Made by a program: the position numbers and the translations under genes. The notes under the pieces are model-generated. The model searched no databases. It saw only the letters and a program-made list of their open reading frames with translations, and was not told the origin of the DNA. From contig JWKY01000012.1 of assembly GCA_000806015.1 (NCBI GenBank), forward strand, positions 1 through 45,538: a stretch of DNA of 45,538 bases, read 5' to 3'. Origin of the DNA: an archaeon GW2011_AR19 (GTDB lineage Archaea; Nanobdellota; Nanobdellia; Pacearchaeales; GW2011-AR1). Positions 33,576-42,181 of the stretch are shown piece by piece; position 1 is the stretch's first letter, and every line of letters starts with the position of its first letter.

Positions 33576-33576
33576 C

Positions 33577-33900
33577 TTAACTTTTAAAAGAATCAAATTC
33601 TTTTCTATAAAAGGGGACTGATTTTTTATAAAATTCTTTGATTCCGCTCTCTCCAAACAAATCCTCCGCTTCTCCCGCAAGAGAATTTAATTCTTTTCTT
33701 GTGCAGAAATATGCATCAAAATATCTTTTATGGCGGGGAGAATTTTGAAGATGACATTCAGAGAGATAATCTGTAAGATCTATCGCAGATTTAGCATCTT
33801 TCTCAAAATAAATCTCCCGCAAAAGAGTCTTAAGATAAAGAGGGGAGGGTTCATCATCTTCATTCTTCATTTGTTCAATCAAGGGGGAATAGTTTGTCAT
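33577..33900 (-). CDS. small helical protein, paralogue of the next gene
   Basis: A 107-aa protein (MTNYSPLIEQMKNEDDEPSP), helical and charged, with YLKTLLREIYFEKDAKSAID and FYKKSVPFYRKEF. Its layout matches the gene at 33902, suggesting an old duplication. The last base of element A is two bases away. The two genes are the only content between elements A and B. Function unknown. Confidence 0.6.
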   Translation of the reverse strand: MTNYSPLIEQMKNEDDEPSPLYLKTLLREIYFEKDAKSAIDLTDYLSECHLQNSPRHKRYFDAYFCTRKELNSLAGEAEDLFGESGIKEFYKKSVPFYRKEFDSFKS

Positions 33901-33901
33901 T

Positions 33902-34237
33902 TTAATTGGCCGTCTTTTCCAGAGAATTTATAAAAAATTTCCGGATATTGTCTTTACCATTAAGCTTAAAAAATTCGTCTGAGCTTTCAGAATAATAACT
34001 TAAATCTTTCAGCGCCTTTCTAAAAGCTTCTTGATTATCCAGATTTCCATTCCTGATATAATAAGCCGTCAAACTATTTGCAATTTCATTAATTTTTCCT
34101 GAATTATTTGAAAAATAGGCCTGATGAAGCACGGACCTAAATTCCTGTTTATGAGGAAAAGGATTTTTTGGAGTGTTGTCACTAATTTTAAGCTTTTCAA
34201 TTAAATAATCAGGACAGTTATAATCAAATTTTACCAT
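33902..34237 (-). CDS. small helical protein, paralogue of the previous gene
   Basis: A 111-aa protein (MVKFDYNCPDYLIEKLKISD), with FRSVLHQAYFSNNSGKINEI and the end FFINSLEKTAN. Its first, central and last helices correspond to those of the gene at 33577, and one base separates the two. It is upstream, so it leads the pair. Family unknown; the composition would fit cytoplasmic regulators or toxin/antitoxin parts, but nothing proves this. Confidence 0.6.
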   Translation of the reverse strand: MVKFDYNCPDYLIEKLKISDNTPKNPFPHKQEFRSVLHQAYFSNNSGKINEIANSLTAYYIRNGNLDNQEAFRKALKDLSYYSESSDEFFKLNGKDNIRKFFINSLEKTAN

Positions 34238-34321
34238 AACATTTACAGGTAAATGCTCTTTTTAAATCTTACTAAAGATTACTATTTTGAAATGACGATT
34301 ATTTTTATTAATTTTAATAAA

Positions 34322-34515
34322 CTCTGTCCGGAGTTTTTGATTTTTTACTAAATTTTGGAAAATTCAAATAAAAATTAGGGGCGGGTCTCGTCTGAAAGAC
34401 GAGGTTGAGTGCGAGCGACTTTGCAAGACAAATTTAAATTATTTATAACGAGCGGGGTCGGGAGTGGGGATTTAAAAAATCAAAAACTCCGATTTGAAAA
34501 CAATTCCGGACAGAG
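34322..34515. repeat. repeat element B (194 bp) with terminal inverted repeats
   Basis: Begins ctctgtccggag and ends ccggacagag, as element A and in the same orientation. The inner hairpin is ctcgtctgaaagacgag, different in sequence from that of A but at the same place. Blocks gcgagcgactttg and ggggtcgggagtgggg are shared. The remaining gap from 34516 to 34643 holds the MCM promoter and no other gene seen. Confidence 0.8.
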
Positions 34516-34643
34516 CCTTTGAATAGATATAATCAAAAACCACTCAAAAAGAGATATATAAATTTATAAAAATGAAATCCCAAAAAATAACATGAAAAAA
34601 AATAAATTCTTATACTTTCTAAGAATAAGGGAATTTTATTAAG

Positions 34644-36686
34644 ATGGAAGAGGAAAACGAAAAAGAAATAACCGAGCAAAAAACAAAACAAGAAGATTTA
34701 TTAATTGAAGCAAAAAACTTTTTTGAAGCGCATAAAAAAGAGTTATTAGAATCAAGAAGAAGAGGGGGAAAAGTTATCTTTTTGGATTTTGAAAGTCTGA
34801 TAAAATTCTCAAAAATACTTTCAGATGAGATTCTTGAAAATCCGGAAGAAACATTAAGAACTTTTGAACAGGCAATTGAACAATCTCCCTTAATTGATAC
34901 GGCTAGAATAAGGTTAGAGAATCTTCCAAAATCTCAGATAGTAAAAATACGGGACATTCGTTCAAAACATTTAAATGAAATGGTTGTAATTGAAGGGATT
35001 ATCAGGCAGGCTTCTGATGTTCGGCCGCAAGTAGTAAATGCAAAATTTGAATGCCCGAGTTGCGGAGCAATTATTGGAGTTTTACAGATAGAAAAAAAAT
35101 TCAGAGATCCGTCAAGATGTTCTTGCGGAAGAAAGGGGGGATTCAAATTAATTTCAAAAGAAATGGTAGATACACAAAGGCTTGTAATAGAGGAATCTCC
35201 TGAATCTCTTTCAGGAGGCGAGCAGCCAAAAAGAATAAATGTTTTTGTAAAAGAAGATTTAGTTGAACCAAAAATGGAAGAAAAAACTACTCCGGGAAGC
35301 AAAGTTAAGGCTATCGGAGTTCTAAAAGAAGTTGCTGTTCCCTTGCCAACTGGAGGCCTATCAACACGATTTGAATTAGCGATTGAAGCAAATAATTTAA
35401 TTCCTTTAGAAGAAACATTTGAAGATGTTGAAATGAGCGAAGAAGATGAAAACCAAATAATTGAATTGTCGCAATCTCCAAACGTCTTCGATAAATTAGC
35501 AGCCAGCATTGTGCCGAGCGTATGGGGTTATGAAGAAATAAAAAAATCATTAATCTTGCAATTATTTGGAGGGGTTAAAAAAGAATTATCAGATGGTTCA
35601 AATCAGCGAGGAGATATTCACATTTTATTAATAGGAGACCCGGGTGTTGCTAAAAGTGTAACTTTGGGTTTCATGTCAAAAATAGCTCCAAAAGGAAGAT
35701 ACGTCGTCGGTAAATCTACTTCAGGGGCAGGATTAACTGCAACAGTTGTTCGTGATGAATATTTAAAAGGATGGGCTTTAGAGGCTGGCGCAATGGTCTT
35801 AGCAAATAAAGGCCTTGTTTGTATAGATGAATTAGAAAAAATGGACCCGCAGGACAGAAGCGCAATGCACGAGGCAATGGAACAGCAAACGGTTACAATT
35901 AGTAAAGCAAATGTTCAGGCATCATTAAGGGCAGAGACTTCTGTATTAGCTGCAGCAAATCCAAAATTTGGAAGATTTGACCCTTACCAGCCAATTGCCC
36001 AGCAGATTGATCTCCCTCCAACATTAATAAATCGTTTTGATATAATTTTTACATTAAGAGACTTGCCTGACAGAAAAAAAGATGCAAGAATCGCCACTCA
36101 TGTTTTATCTGAACATTCAAAAGAAACAGAAATTCCACTTGTATCAAGAGATCTGCTTAGGAAATATGTTGCATATGCAAAACAAAAAATAAAACCCGTA
36201 TTAACTAAAGAAGCGATAGAAGAATTAAAAAATTTTTATGTAGAATTAAGAAATAAAGCTGTTTCTTCTGAGAGCGCAGTAAGACCAATTCCAATTTCTG
36301 CGAGACAGTTACAGGCATTAGTTAGAATGTCAGAAGCATCTGCAAAAGTCCGTCTTAGCGAGGTCGTCTCAAAACAAGATGCCCAGCAATCAATTGAAAT
36401 TATAAAATATTATTTAATGCAAGTTGGATATGATTATGAAAGCCACGCTTTTGACATTGACAGAATTAATGCAGGATTCTCGCACTCTCAAAGAAGCAAG
36501 ATATTCGCTGTTAAAGAAACAATTACTGCGCTATCAAGCAGAATGGGCAAAGAAATTCCAATTGAAGAAATTAAAAATGATTTAAAAGATAAAATGAAAG
36601 AGCAGGATATTGACGAAGCAATTGAAAAATTAATTCAGAGCAATGAAATTTACAGACCTAAATATGGATATGTTGGAGTGTTTTGA
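34644..36686 (+). CDS. mcm: MCM replicative helicase
   Basis: A 680-aa protein. The N-terminal domain contains a zinc motif (CPSCGAII and SRCSCGRKG, about residues 138-165). The AAA+ core has Walker A GDPGVAKS, the insert with LEAGAMVLANKG, Walker B LVCIDELEKMD and the arginine finger INRFD. A C-terminal winged helix follows (EIPIEEIKNDLKDKM). MCM unwinds DNA ahead of the fork as a hexamer. It sits upstream of an RPA-like gene on the same strand, a replication pairing. Start ATG 34644 fits the family. Confidence 0.95.
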   Translation: MEEENEKEITEQKTKQEDLLIEAKNFFEAHKKELLESRRRGGKVIFLDFESLIKFSKILSDEILENPEETLRTFEQAIEQSPLIDTARIRLENLPKSQIVKIRDIRSKHLNEMVVIEGIIRQASDVRPQVVNAKFECPSCGAIIGVLQIEKKFRDPSRCSCGRKGGFKLISKEMVDTQRLVIEESPESLSGGEQPKRINVFVKEDLVEPKMEEKTTPGSKVKAIGVLKEVAVPLPTGGLSTRFELAIEANNLIPLEETFEDVEMSEEDENQIIELSQSPNVFDKLAASIVPSVWGYEEIKKSLILQLFGGVKKELSDGSNQRGDIHILLIGDPGVAKSVTLGFMSKIAPKGRYVVGKSTSGAGLTATVVRDEYLKGWALEAGAMVLANKGLVCIDELEKMDPQDRSAMHEAMEQQTVTISKANVQASLRAETSVLAAANPKFGRFDPYQPIAQQIDLPPTLINRFDIIFTLRDLPDRKKDARIATHVLSEHSKETEIPLVSRDLLRKYVAYAKQKIKPVLTKEAIEELKNFYVELRNKAVSSESAVRPIPISARQLQALVRMSEASAKVRLSEVVSKQDAQQSIEIIKYYLMQVGYDYESHAFDIDRINAGFSHSQRSKIFAVKETITALSSRMGKEIPIEEIKNDLKDKMKEQDIDEAIEKLIQSNEIYRPKYGYVGVF

Positions 36687-36791
36687 CTTTGACAAAATTT
36701 TGTTATTTTATTAAACCAAAATCAAAACTTGAAAAATTATTTCCGTGAATATAAGATTTTATAAACTAAATTAAACTTTTATAAAAATAAA

Positions 36792-37427
36792 ATGGATTCA
36801 GAACAACAATTCAAAAGAAACATTGCGTATAAATTAAAAGTAGGAGACATCTTAACTGGAAAACAAATTCTAAATCAGGAAAAATTTCAGTTTCTTGAAT
36901 TAGGAAATAAAAAAATAATAAGGGTAAATGTTATTGGAAATATTGTTGATAAGTACCAAAGTGAAGGTGAAAAAAAATATCTCTTTTTAACTTTAGACGA
37001 CGGCTCGGGGCAAATTCAAATAAGGATTTTTGGGGATGATATGGAAAAATTCAAAGAAGTTCATTCTGGAGAAACCATTTTAATAATTGGAGTAATTAGA
37101 TGCTGGAATAATAATACGTATCTCTCTCCGGAAATAATAAAAGAGCAGCCGCCAAAATACCTGCTGGTAAGAAAACTTGAATTAGAAAAACAGGGTTTAG
37201 AATTTCAAGAAAACAAAACATTAGAAAAAGAACAAATAAAAGAATTAAAAGATAAACTTCTTGAGATGATAAAAAATTCTGAAAAAGACGGGGGCATTGA
37301 AACAAACAAATTAATTACTGAAATAAAAGATGTTTCACTAGAAATAATTAATCAAGAAATACAAAGCCTGCTTGAAAAAGGAATGATTTTTGAACCAAGA
37401 CCCGGGAAAGTCAGATATTTAGGGTGA
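36792..37427 (+). CDS. RPA-like single-strand DNA-binding protein
   Basis: A 211-aa protein. Residues about 40-125 form an OB fold (IIRVNVIGNIVDKYQ, YLFLTLDDGSGQIQIRIFGD, GETILIIGVIR), the RPA2/RPA32 type. A helical linker and a C-terminal winged helix (TNKLITEIKDVSLEIINQE, KGMIFEPRPGKVRYLG) follow. RPA32-like proteins bind single-stranded DNA and recruit partners through the winged helix. It is 105 bases downstream of mcm, on the same strand, and may have its own promoter. Confidence 0.8.
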   Translation: MDSEQQFKRNIAYKLKVGDILTGKQILNQEKFQFLELGNKKIIRVNVIGNIVDKYQSEGEKKYLFLTLDDGSGQIQIRIFGDDMEKFKEVHSGETILIIGVIRCWNNNTYLSPEIIKEQPPKYLLVRKLELEKQGLEFQENKTLEKEQIKELKDKLLEMIKNSEKDGGIETNKLITEIKDVSLEIINQEIQSLLEKGMIFEPRPGKVRYLG

Positions 37428-37505
37428 TGGTGAATAATAAAACTTAGTTATCATTTAAAAGTTACATTTAGAAAGCTTTAAATATAGATTTTTGTTTAGG
37501 AGGTT

Positions 37506-38312
37506 ATGGCTAATAATGAAGTTAGAAAATTTAAATCTGGAATTTATACTCTAGACAGCCGGTTGGTTGGAGAAAGTTTGAAGGGGATTAGTTTATTAAA
37601 TAATAAAGAGCCCTACTGCATCGTTGGAGGAATCGCTACTCAATCATATCTTCCCGCTTTTTGCAGGAGACCAACATTTGATATTGATGTTTTGATTATA
37701 AAACCTATGAATTACGACGATTTTAGAAATTTGTCTAAACCTCTTATTGAATATTTTTCTGACAAAGGTTATAAAACTGATTGGAAAAAATATTCAAGAT
37801 CTTTTGCATTAAAACTATCTGAAGGAGATAACAAACTTTTAATAGAGTTTTCTAGAAGAAATGGAAAGAATTTTAAAAAATCTAAGAAAATTTTAGAAAG
37901 AAAATTAAAAAATTCTAAAAAAAAGACTATTGGAGTTAGCAGGGCAGAATGTTATGTGATTGCCCCGGAAGATATTTTTGTTCCAAAATTAGTGAGGTGT
38001 GTTGGATCTCTTTTTAGAAACCCGCAATTAAAAAAAACACTTCCAAAAAACAAAGAAATTTCTCCGAATTTTATAATAAGCCAATTAAAACTAATAAATG
38101 ATTTAAGAGAATATGCAATTTTAAATCCCGGAAATTTGGAAACCGCAGAGGAATTAAGATTTATTTCAGATATTTATGATATGAATCTTTTGTATAAGCT
38201 TTCCAAACTAAGAAAAAGATACTTAAAAGAATCAATGAACGATTGGGATGCCCTTACTGAAAAAAAATCTGAAAAAGCAACCTTGCTTGATTTTATTTTT
38301 GACAAAGAATAA
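37506..38312 (+). CDS. AbiEii-like nucleotidyltransferase domain protein
   Basis: A 268-aa protein. IVGGIATQSYLPAF and RRPTFDIDVLIIKPMN supply the GG loop and the DxD metal site of a nucleotidyltransferase fold like that of AbiEii/toxin-type proteins. The remainder is Lys-rich and helical. No antitoxin gene adjoins it, so the toxin role is unproved. It has a strong Shine-Dalgarno sequence (aggaggt, 37499-37505) directly before the ATG, unlike most genes here, which look leaderless. Confidence 0.7.
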   Translation: MANNEVRKFKSGIYTLDSRLVGESLKGISLLNNKEPYCIVGGIATQSYLPAFCRRPTFDIDVLIIKPMNYDDFRNLSKPLIEYFSDKGYKTDWKKYSRSFALKLSEGDNKLLIEFSRRNGKNFKKSKKILERKLKNSKKKTIGVSRAECYVIAPEDIFVPKLVRCVGSLFRNPQLKKTLPKNKEISPNFIISQLKLINDLREYAILNPGNLETAEELRFISDIYDMNLLYKLSKLRKRYLKESMNDWDALTEKKSEKATLLDFIFDKE

Positions 38313-38342
38313 TTTTATTAACCTTTTTTCTTTAATAAATTC

Positions 38343-39794
38343 ATGTCTGAAAAAGAGTTAGATTATAAAAAACTAAAATTTAAATCAGGTCTGGAAATTC
38401 ATCAACAGATTGATACAGAAAAGCTTTTTTGTAAATGCCCGAGCATCTTGAGAAGTGATGAACCAGATTTCATCATAACCAGAAGGCTTCATGCAGTTGC
38501 GGGAGAATCCGGAGAAGTTGATATCGCCGCGCAATATCAATCTTCTTTAAAAAAAGAATTTGTTTATCAATTTTATAAAGATAATAATTGTTTGATTGAA
38601 CTGGATGAAGAACCTCCTCACAAAATTAATCAGGAAGCATTAAAAATTGCTTTGCAAATCTCGCTTTTGTTAAATTGCAAGATTATTCCAATAACTCAAA
38701 TAATGAGAAAAACGGTTATTGACGGAAGCAACACTTCCGGTTTTCAAAGAACTGCTTTAATTGCTTACGGCGGATTTGTAGAAACCACTTTTGGAAAAGT
38801 TGGAATTGATACAATTTGTTTAGAGGAAGATTCTGCAAGAAAAGTAAGAGAGGAAGGAAATAAAGTTTATTATAATTTAGACAGGCTCGGAGTTCCTTTG
38901 ATAGAAATTGCAACTGCTCCGGATATTAAATCCCCTGAACAAGCTAAAGAAACTGCTTTGCATATTGGAGAAATTTTAAGAAGCTGTAAAGTTAAAAGAG
39001 GAATCGGCACCATCAGGCAGGATGTTAATGTTTCCATTCATGGCGAAAGTCGTGTTGAATTAAAAGGTGTTCAGGATATGAAAATGTTTGTTAAAATTAT
39101 TGAGAATGAAGTTTTGAGGCAAAAAAAACTTTCTGATGAAGGCAAACCGACAAAAGCAGAAGTTCGAAATGCTTTACCGACGGGTTTAACTGAATTTATC
39201 AGACCAATGCCGGGCGCAGACAGAATGTATCCTGAAACAGATTTGCCTTTGCTAAAAATTTCAAGAGATTTTCTTAATGAAATTAAAAAAGAACTTCCTA
39301 AATTAAAATCAGAAATTGAAGGAGAATTAAAAAAAATTGGTTTAAACAAAGAAATGATTAACTTATTATTAAACCAAAATAAAATTGAGGAATTTAAGAA
39401 TTTGTTAAAAATTTATGAAAATCCTAATTTTATTGCAAAGATGATTTTACTTTTTCCAAAAGAAATTTCAGCCAAGATAGAAAAACCCCTCGATAAGATT
39501 GAAAGAATTTTTGAAGAAATTTATGGAGATGTTTTAATTGCCTTAAATAAAAAGAAAATTTCTGAATCAGATGTTAAAGAAATTTTGACTAAATTTGCAA
39601 AAGGCGGGAAATTTGAAAATGTGATTAAAACTGAAAAAGCGGATGTTTCTGATATTGAAGAAAAGATTATGAATTTAATTAAAAATAAACCGGGATTATC
39701 TATTAATGCATACATGGGTCTGGTAATGGGCGAGTTTAAAGGAAAACTCGACGGAAAAAATGCAATGGAAATTATAAAAAAATTTGTGAAATGA
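38343..39794 (+). CDS. gatE: glutamyl-tRNA(Gln) amidotransferase subunit GatE, lacking the inserted domain
   Basis: A 483-aa protein. KSGLEIHQQIDTEKLFCKCP, EPDFIITRRLHAVAGESGEV and RPMPGADRMYPETDLP are GatE signatures. Archaeal GatE is usually over 600 aa with an AspRS-like (GAD) domain inserted before the RP(M/L)PGA motif. Here ALPTGLTEFIRPMPGA is reached directly, so the insert is absent. With GatD it converts Glu-tRNA(Gln) to Gln-tRNA(Gln). GatD is not in this window. The C-terminal YqeY-like tail (SIEEKIMNLI, GLVMGEFKGKLDGKNAM) is intact. Confidence 0.9.
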   Translation: MSEKELDYKKLKFKSGLEIHQQIDTEKLFCKCPSILRSDEPDFIITRRLHAVAGESGEVDIAAQYQSSLKKEFVYQFYKDNNCLIELDEEPPHKINQEALKIALQISLLLNCKIIPITQIMRKTVIDGSNTSGFQRTALIAYGGFVETTFGKVGIDTICLEEDSARKVREEGNKVYYNLDRLGVPLIEIATAPDIKSPEQAKETALHIGEILRSCKVKRGIGTIRQDVNVSIHGESRVELKGVQDMKMFVKIIENEVLRQKKLSDEGKPTKAEVRNALPTGLTEFIRPMPGADRMYPETDLPLLKISRDFLNEIKKELPKLKSEIEGELKKIGLNKEMINLLLNQNKIEEFKNLLKIYENPNFIAKMILLFPKEISAKIEKPLDKIERIFEEIYGDVLIALNKKKISESDVKEILTKFAKGGKFENVIKTEKADVSDIEEKIMNLIKNKPGLSINAYMGLVMGEFKGKLDGKNAMEIIKKFVK

Positions 39795-39812
39795 AAAATT
39801 TAAAAGATATAG

Positions 39813-40106
39813 CACTTTCAAAAAAGTTTTGGATTTAGCAAACTTCGGAAATTCAGATAAAAAAGGTCTTCGTCTAAAAAACGAATATTAGTGGGCAAAT
39901 GACTTCGCGAAAGAAATTCCCTTCTCCCAAAGCTGGGTTGGAGGATGGGGGAACGAAGTGCTGGTGGCGAGCAAGTTCACGGAGGGTAAATTATTTTTAT
40001 CAATTACCGAGTGGGCTTGAGAGGAGTGGGGCAAACGACTTCACAAAGCTTGAGTAGGGAGTTTTTTTTAAATTCAAAAACTCAAAAAAATATTTTCAAC
40101 AGAGTC
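39813..40106. repeat. repeat element D (294 bp)
   Basis: Ends ttttcaacagagtc, the inverse of the start of element C. The left end (actttcaaaaaagttttgg) is a degenerate partner. The interior carries gcgagcaagttcacgg, gagtgggcttgaga and caaacgacttcaca. It fills most of the 362-bp gap between gatE and the decarboxylase gene. Confidence 0.7.
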
Positions 40107-40156
40107 AAGAAATAGGAATATTTAAAAGAGATAAATATTTTAGTTAATTAAAATAA

Positions 40157-40735
40157 ATGGTTCCAAATAAAATATTTTTTACGAAAGGTGTTGGCAGGCA
40201 TAAAGAAAGATTAGCGAGTTTTGAATTAGCTTTAAGAAATGCGGGAATAGAAAAATTTAATCTTGTTTATGTTTCAAGTATTTTTCCTCCAAATTGCAAA
40301 ATAATTTCTAAAGAAGAAGGATTAAAATTTCTGAATCCGGGAGAGATTGTTTATTGTGTTATGGCAAGAGTGGAAAATAATGAACATCACAGACTTACTG
40401 CGGCTTCTATTGGTGTAGCCATACCTTCAGATTCAAATCAATACGGATATCTTTCAGAACATCATACTTATGGGGAAACCGACGAAGTTGCAGGAAATTA
40501 CGCCGAGGATTTGGCTGCAAGCATGCTTGCAACAACATTAGGAATAGAGTTTGACGCAAATATGGGATGGGATGAAAGAGAACAAGTTTACAAAATGTCT
40601 GGAAAAATAATAAAAACAAAAAACATCACGCAGTCTGCTGAAGGAAAAGGCGGACTTTGGACAACGGTAATTGCTGCTGCTGTTTTAATTACAGATGAAA
40701 AAAAACCCGTTGCAGAAGCAAACCCGGTAATTTAA
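40157..40735 (+). CDS. pdaD: pyruvoyl-dependent arginine decarboxylase
   Basis: A 192-aa protenzyme. The self-cleavage site is [11 protein letters not shown], between Ser40 and Ser41, making an alpha chain with an N-terminal pyruvoyl group. Other family blocks are [40 protein letters not shown] and [13 protein letters not shown]. The product agmatine feeds polyamines and, in archaea, the agmatidine modification of tRNA-Ile. It stands alone, with a TATA-like box (tttaaaagag) before it. Length fits the family. Confidence 0.92.
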   Translation: MVPNKIFFTKGVGRHKERLASFELALRNAGIEKFNLVYVSSIFPPNCKIISKEEGLKFLNPGEIVYCVMARVENNEHHRLTAASIGVAIPSDSNQYGYLSEHHTYGETDEVAGNYAEDLAASMLATTLGIEFDANMGWDEREQVYKMSGKIIKTKNITQSAEGKGGLWTTVIAAAVLITDEKKPVAEANPVI

Positions 40736-40790
40736 AAATTATTTTCTACTCAAACATTAGATTAATAAATCCTTTTTCTTTTTTAAAATA

Positions 40791-42065
40791 ATGAAAAGAG
40801 AATATATTAAAGAAATAAAAGCCGGACAGGAGGTTTTATTAAAAGGATGGGTTTTTGAAATTCGTGAATTATCAAAAATGTCTTTTATCTTGTTAAGAGA
40901 TATTACAGGGATGATTCAATGCGTTATTCAGGGGGATTTAACAAAAAAAATTCCTGAACTTTCTCTTGAAAGCGTTGTTGAAATAAAAGGAAAAGTAAAA
41001 CCGGCAAATATCAAGGCAGAATTTACGAGAAAAGATATTGAAATTGAAGTTAGCTCTTTAGAAATTATCAGCAAAGCAGAAAAATTGCCGATACATGTAA
41101 ATGAAAAAGCAGAAATTAAAACAGAATTCGCGCACAGACTTGATTACAGATTTTTGGATTTTCACAAGCAAAAAATACAGGCAATTTTTAAAATTCAAAC
41201 TGTAATTGAAAATTCTTTCAGAGAATTTTTTTACAACAAGAACTTTATTGAAATGCAGCCACCTTGTATAATTTCTGCTGCTTCTGAAGGCGGAACCGAC
41301 TTGTTTTCTGTTCAGTATTTTGAAAAAAAAGCATTTCTTGCGCAAAGCCCGCAGCTTTACAAACAGATGCTCGCTTGTTCTATGGAGAAAACTTTTATGA
41401 TTACTCCGGTATGGAGGGCAGAAAAACACCACACTACCCGGCATATTAATGAAATTCGCCAGATGGATATTGAATGCGCATTTACAAATCAAATGGAAGT
41501 TATGAAAGAATTAGAAGAAGTTATCAAATTTATTGTTAAAAAGATTTTAGAAAAATGCAAGGAAGAATTAAAGTTGCTGGATGTTAAAAATTTGAAAATT
41601 CCTAAAGGAATTTATTTAAGCTATGAAGAAGCAATTAAAAAAGCAGGCGGAAAGATTGGAGAAGATTTTACACCGGAGCAAGAAAGAAAATTATGCAATT
41701 TATATCCTGACAACATTGTTTTTACTTATTCCTGGCCGTCATCATTAAAACCATTTTATATTATGACTAAAGATGAAAAAAAAGATTCTAAATTCAGCGA
41801 AGGTTTTGATGCTCTTTACGGCGGAATGGAAATTTCTTCCGGAGGACAGAGAATTCATCTTCCAGAATTATTGATTGAAAGATTAAAAATTAAAGAACTA
41901 AATCCAAAAAATTTTGAATCTTATATAAACAGCTTTAGATACGGCGCCCCTCCGCATTCTGGCTGGTCGATTGGACTTGAAAGATTAACTCAGGTAATTT
42001 GCAGATTAGACAATGTCAAAGAAGCAACTATGTTTCCAAGAGATAGGGAAAGATTGACGCCGTAG
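40791..42065 (+). CDS. aspS: aspartyl-tRNA synthetase
   Basis: A 424-aa class II synthetase. An OB-fold anticodon domain (VLLKGWVFEIRELSKMSFIL) leads into the catalytic core: motif 2 PVWRAEKHHTTRHINEIRQM, and motif 3 GWSIGLERLTQVICRLDN; it ends ATMFPRDRERLTP, typical of archaeal AspRS. It charges tRNA-Asp. The presence of AsnRS at 43369 suggests this one need not make Asp-tRNA(Asn), but discrimination cannot be read with confidence. Confidence 0.93.
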   Translation: MKREYIKEIKAGQEVLLKGWVFEIRELSKMSFILLRDITGMIQCVIQGDLTKKIPELSLESVVEIKGKVKPANIKAEFTRKDIEIEVSSLEIISKAEKLPIHVNEKAEIKTEFAHRLDYRFLDFHKQKIQAIFKIQTVIENSFREFFYNKNFIEMQPPCIISAASEGGTDLFSVQYFEKKAFLAQSPQLYKQMLACSMEKTFMITPVWRAEKHHTTRHINEIRQMDIECAFTNQMEVMKELEEVIKFIVKKILEKCKEELKLLDVKNLKIPKGIYLSYEEAIKKAGGKIGEDFTPEQERKLCNLYPDNIVFTYSWPSSLKPFYIMTKDEKKDSKFSEGFDALYGGMEISSGGQRIHLPELLIERLKIKELNPKNFESYINSFRYGAPPHSGWSIGLERLTQVICRLDNVKEATMFPRDRERLTP

Positions 42066-42181
42066 TTTCTAATTTCTATTCTCCTTAATATTTTCTACCA
42101 ACTTCCGTCAGAAATTCCTTAAATTTTCATTCTTTTATTTTTTCTTTAGAATTTTTGTTAAAAAATTATCTATGAAAGAAT

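Noticed and set aside
34934-35509. A 191-aa open frame opposite MCM
   Set aside because: Lies entirely within the conserved helicase gene; no independent start signal.
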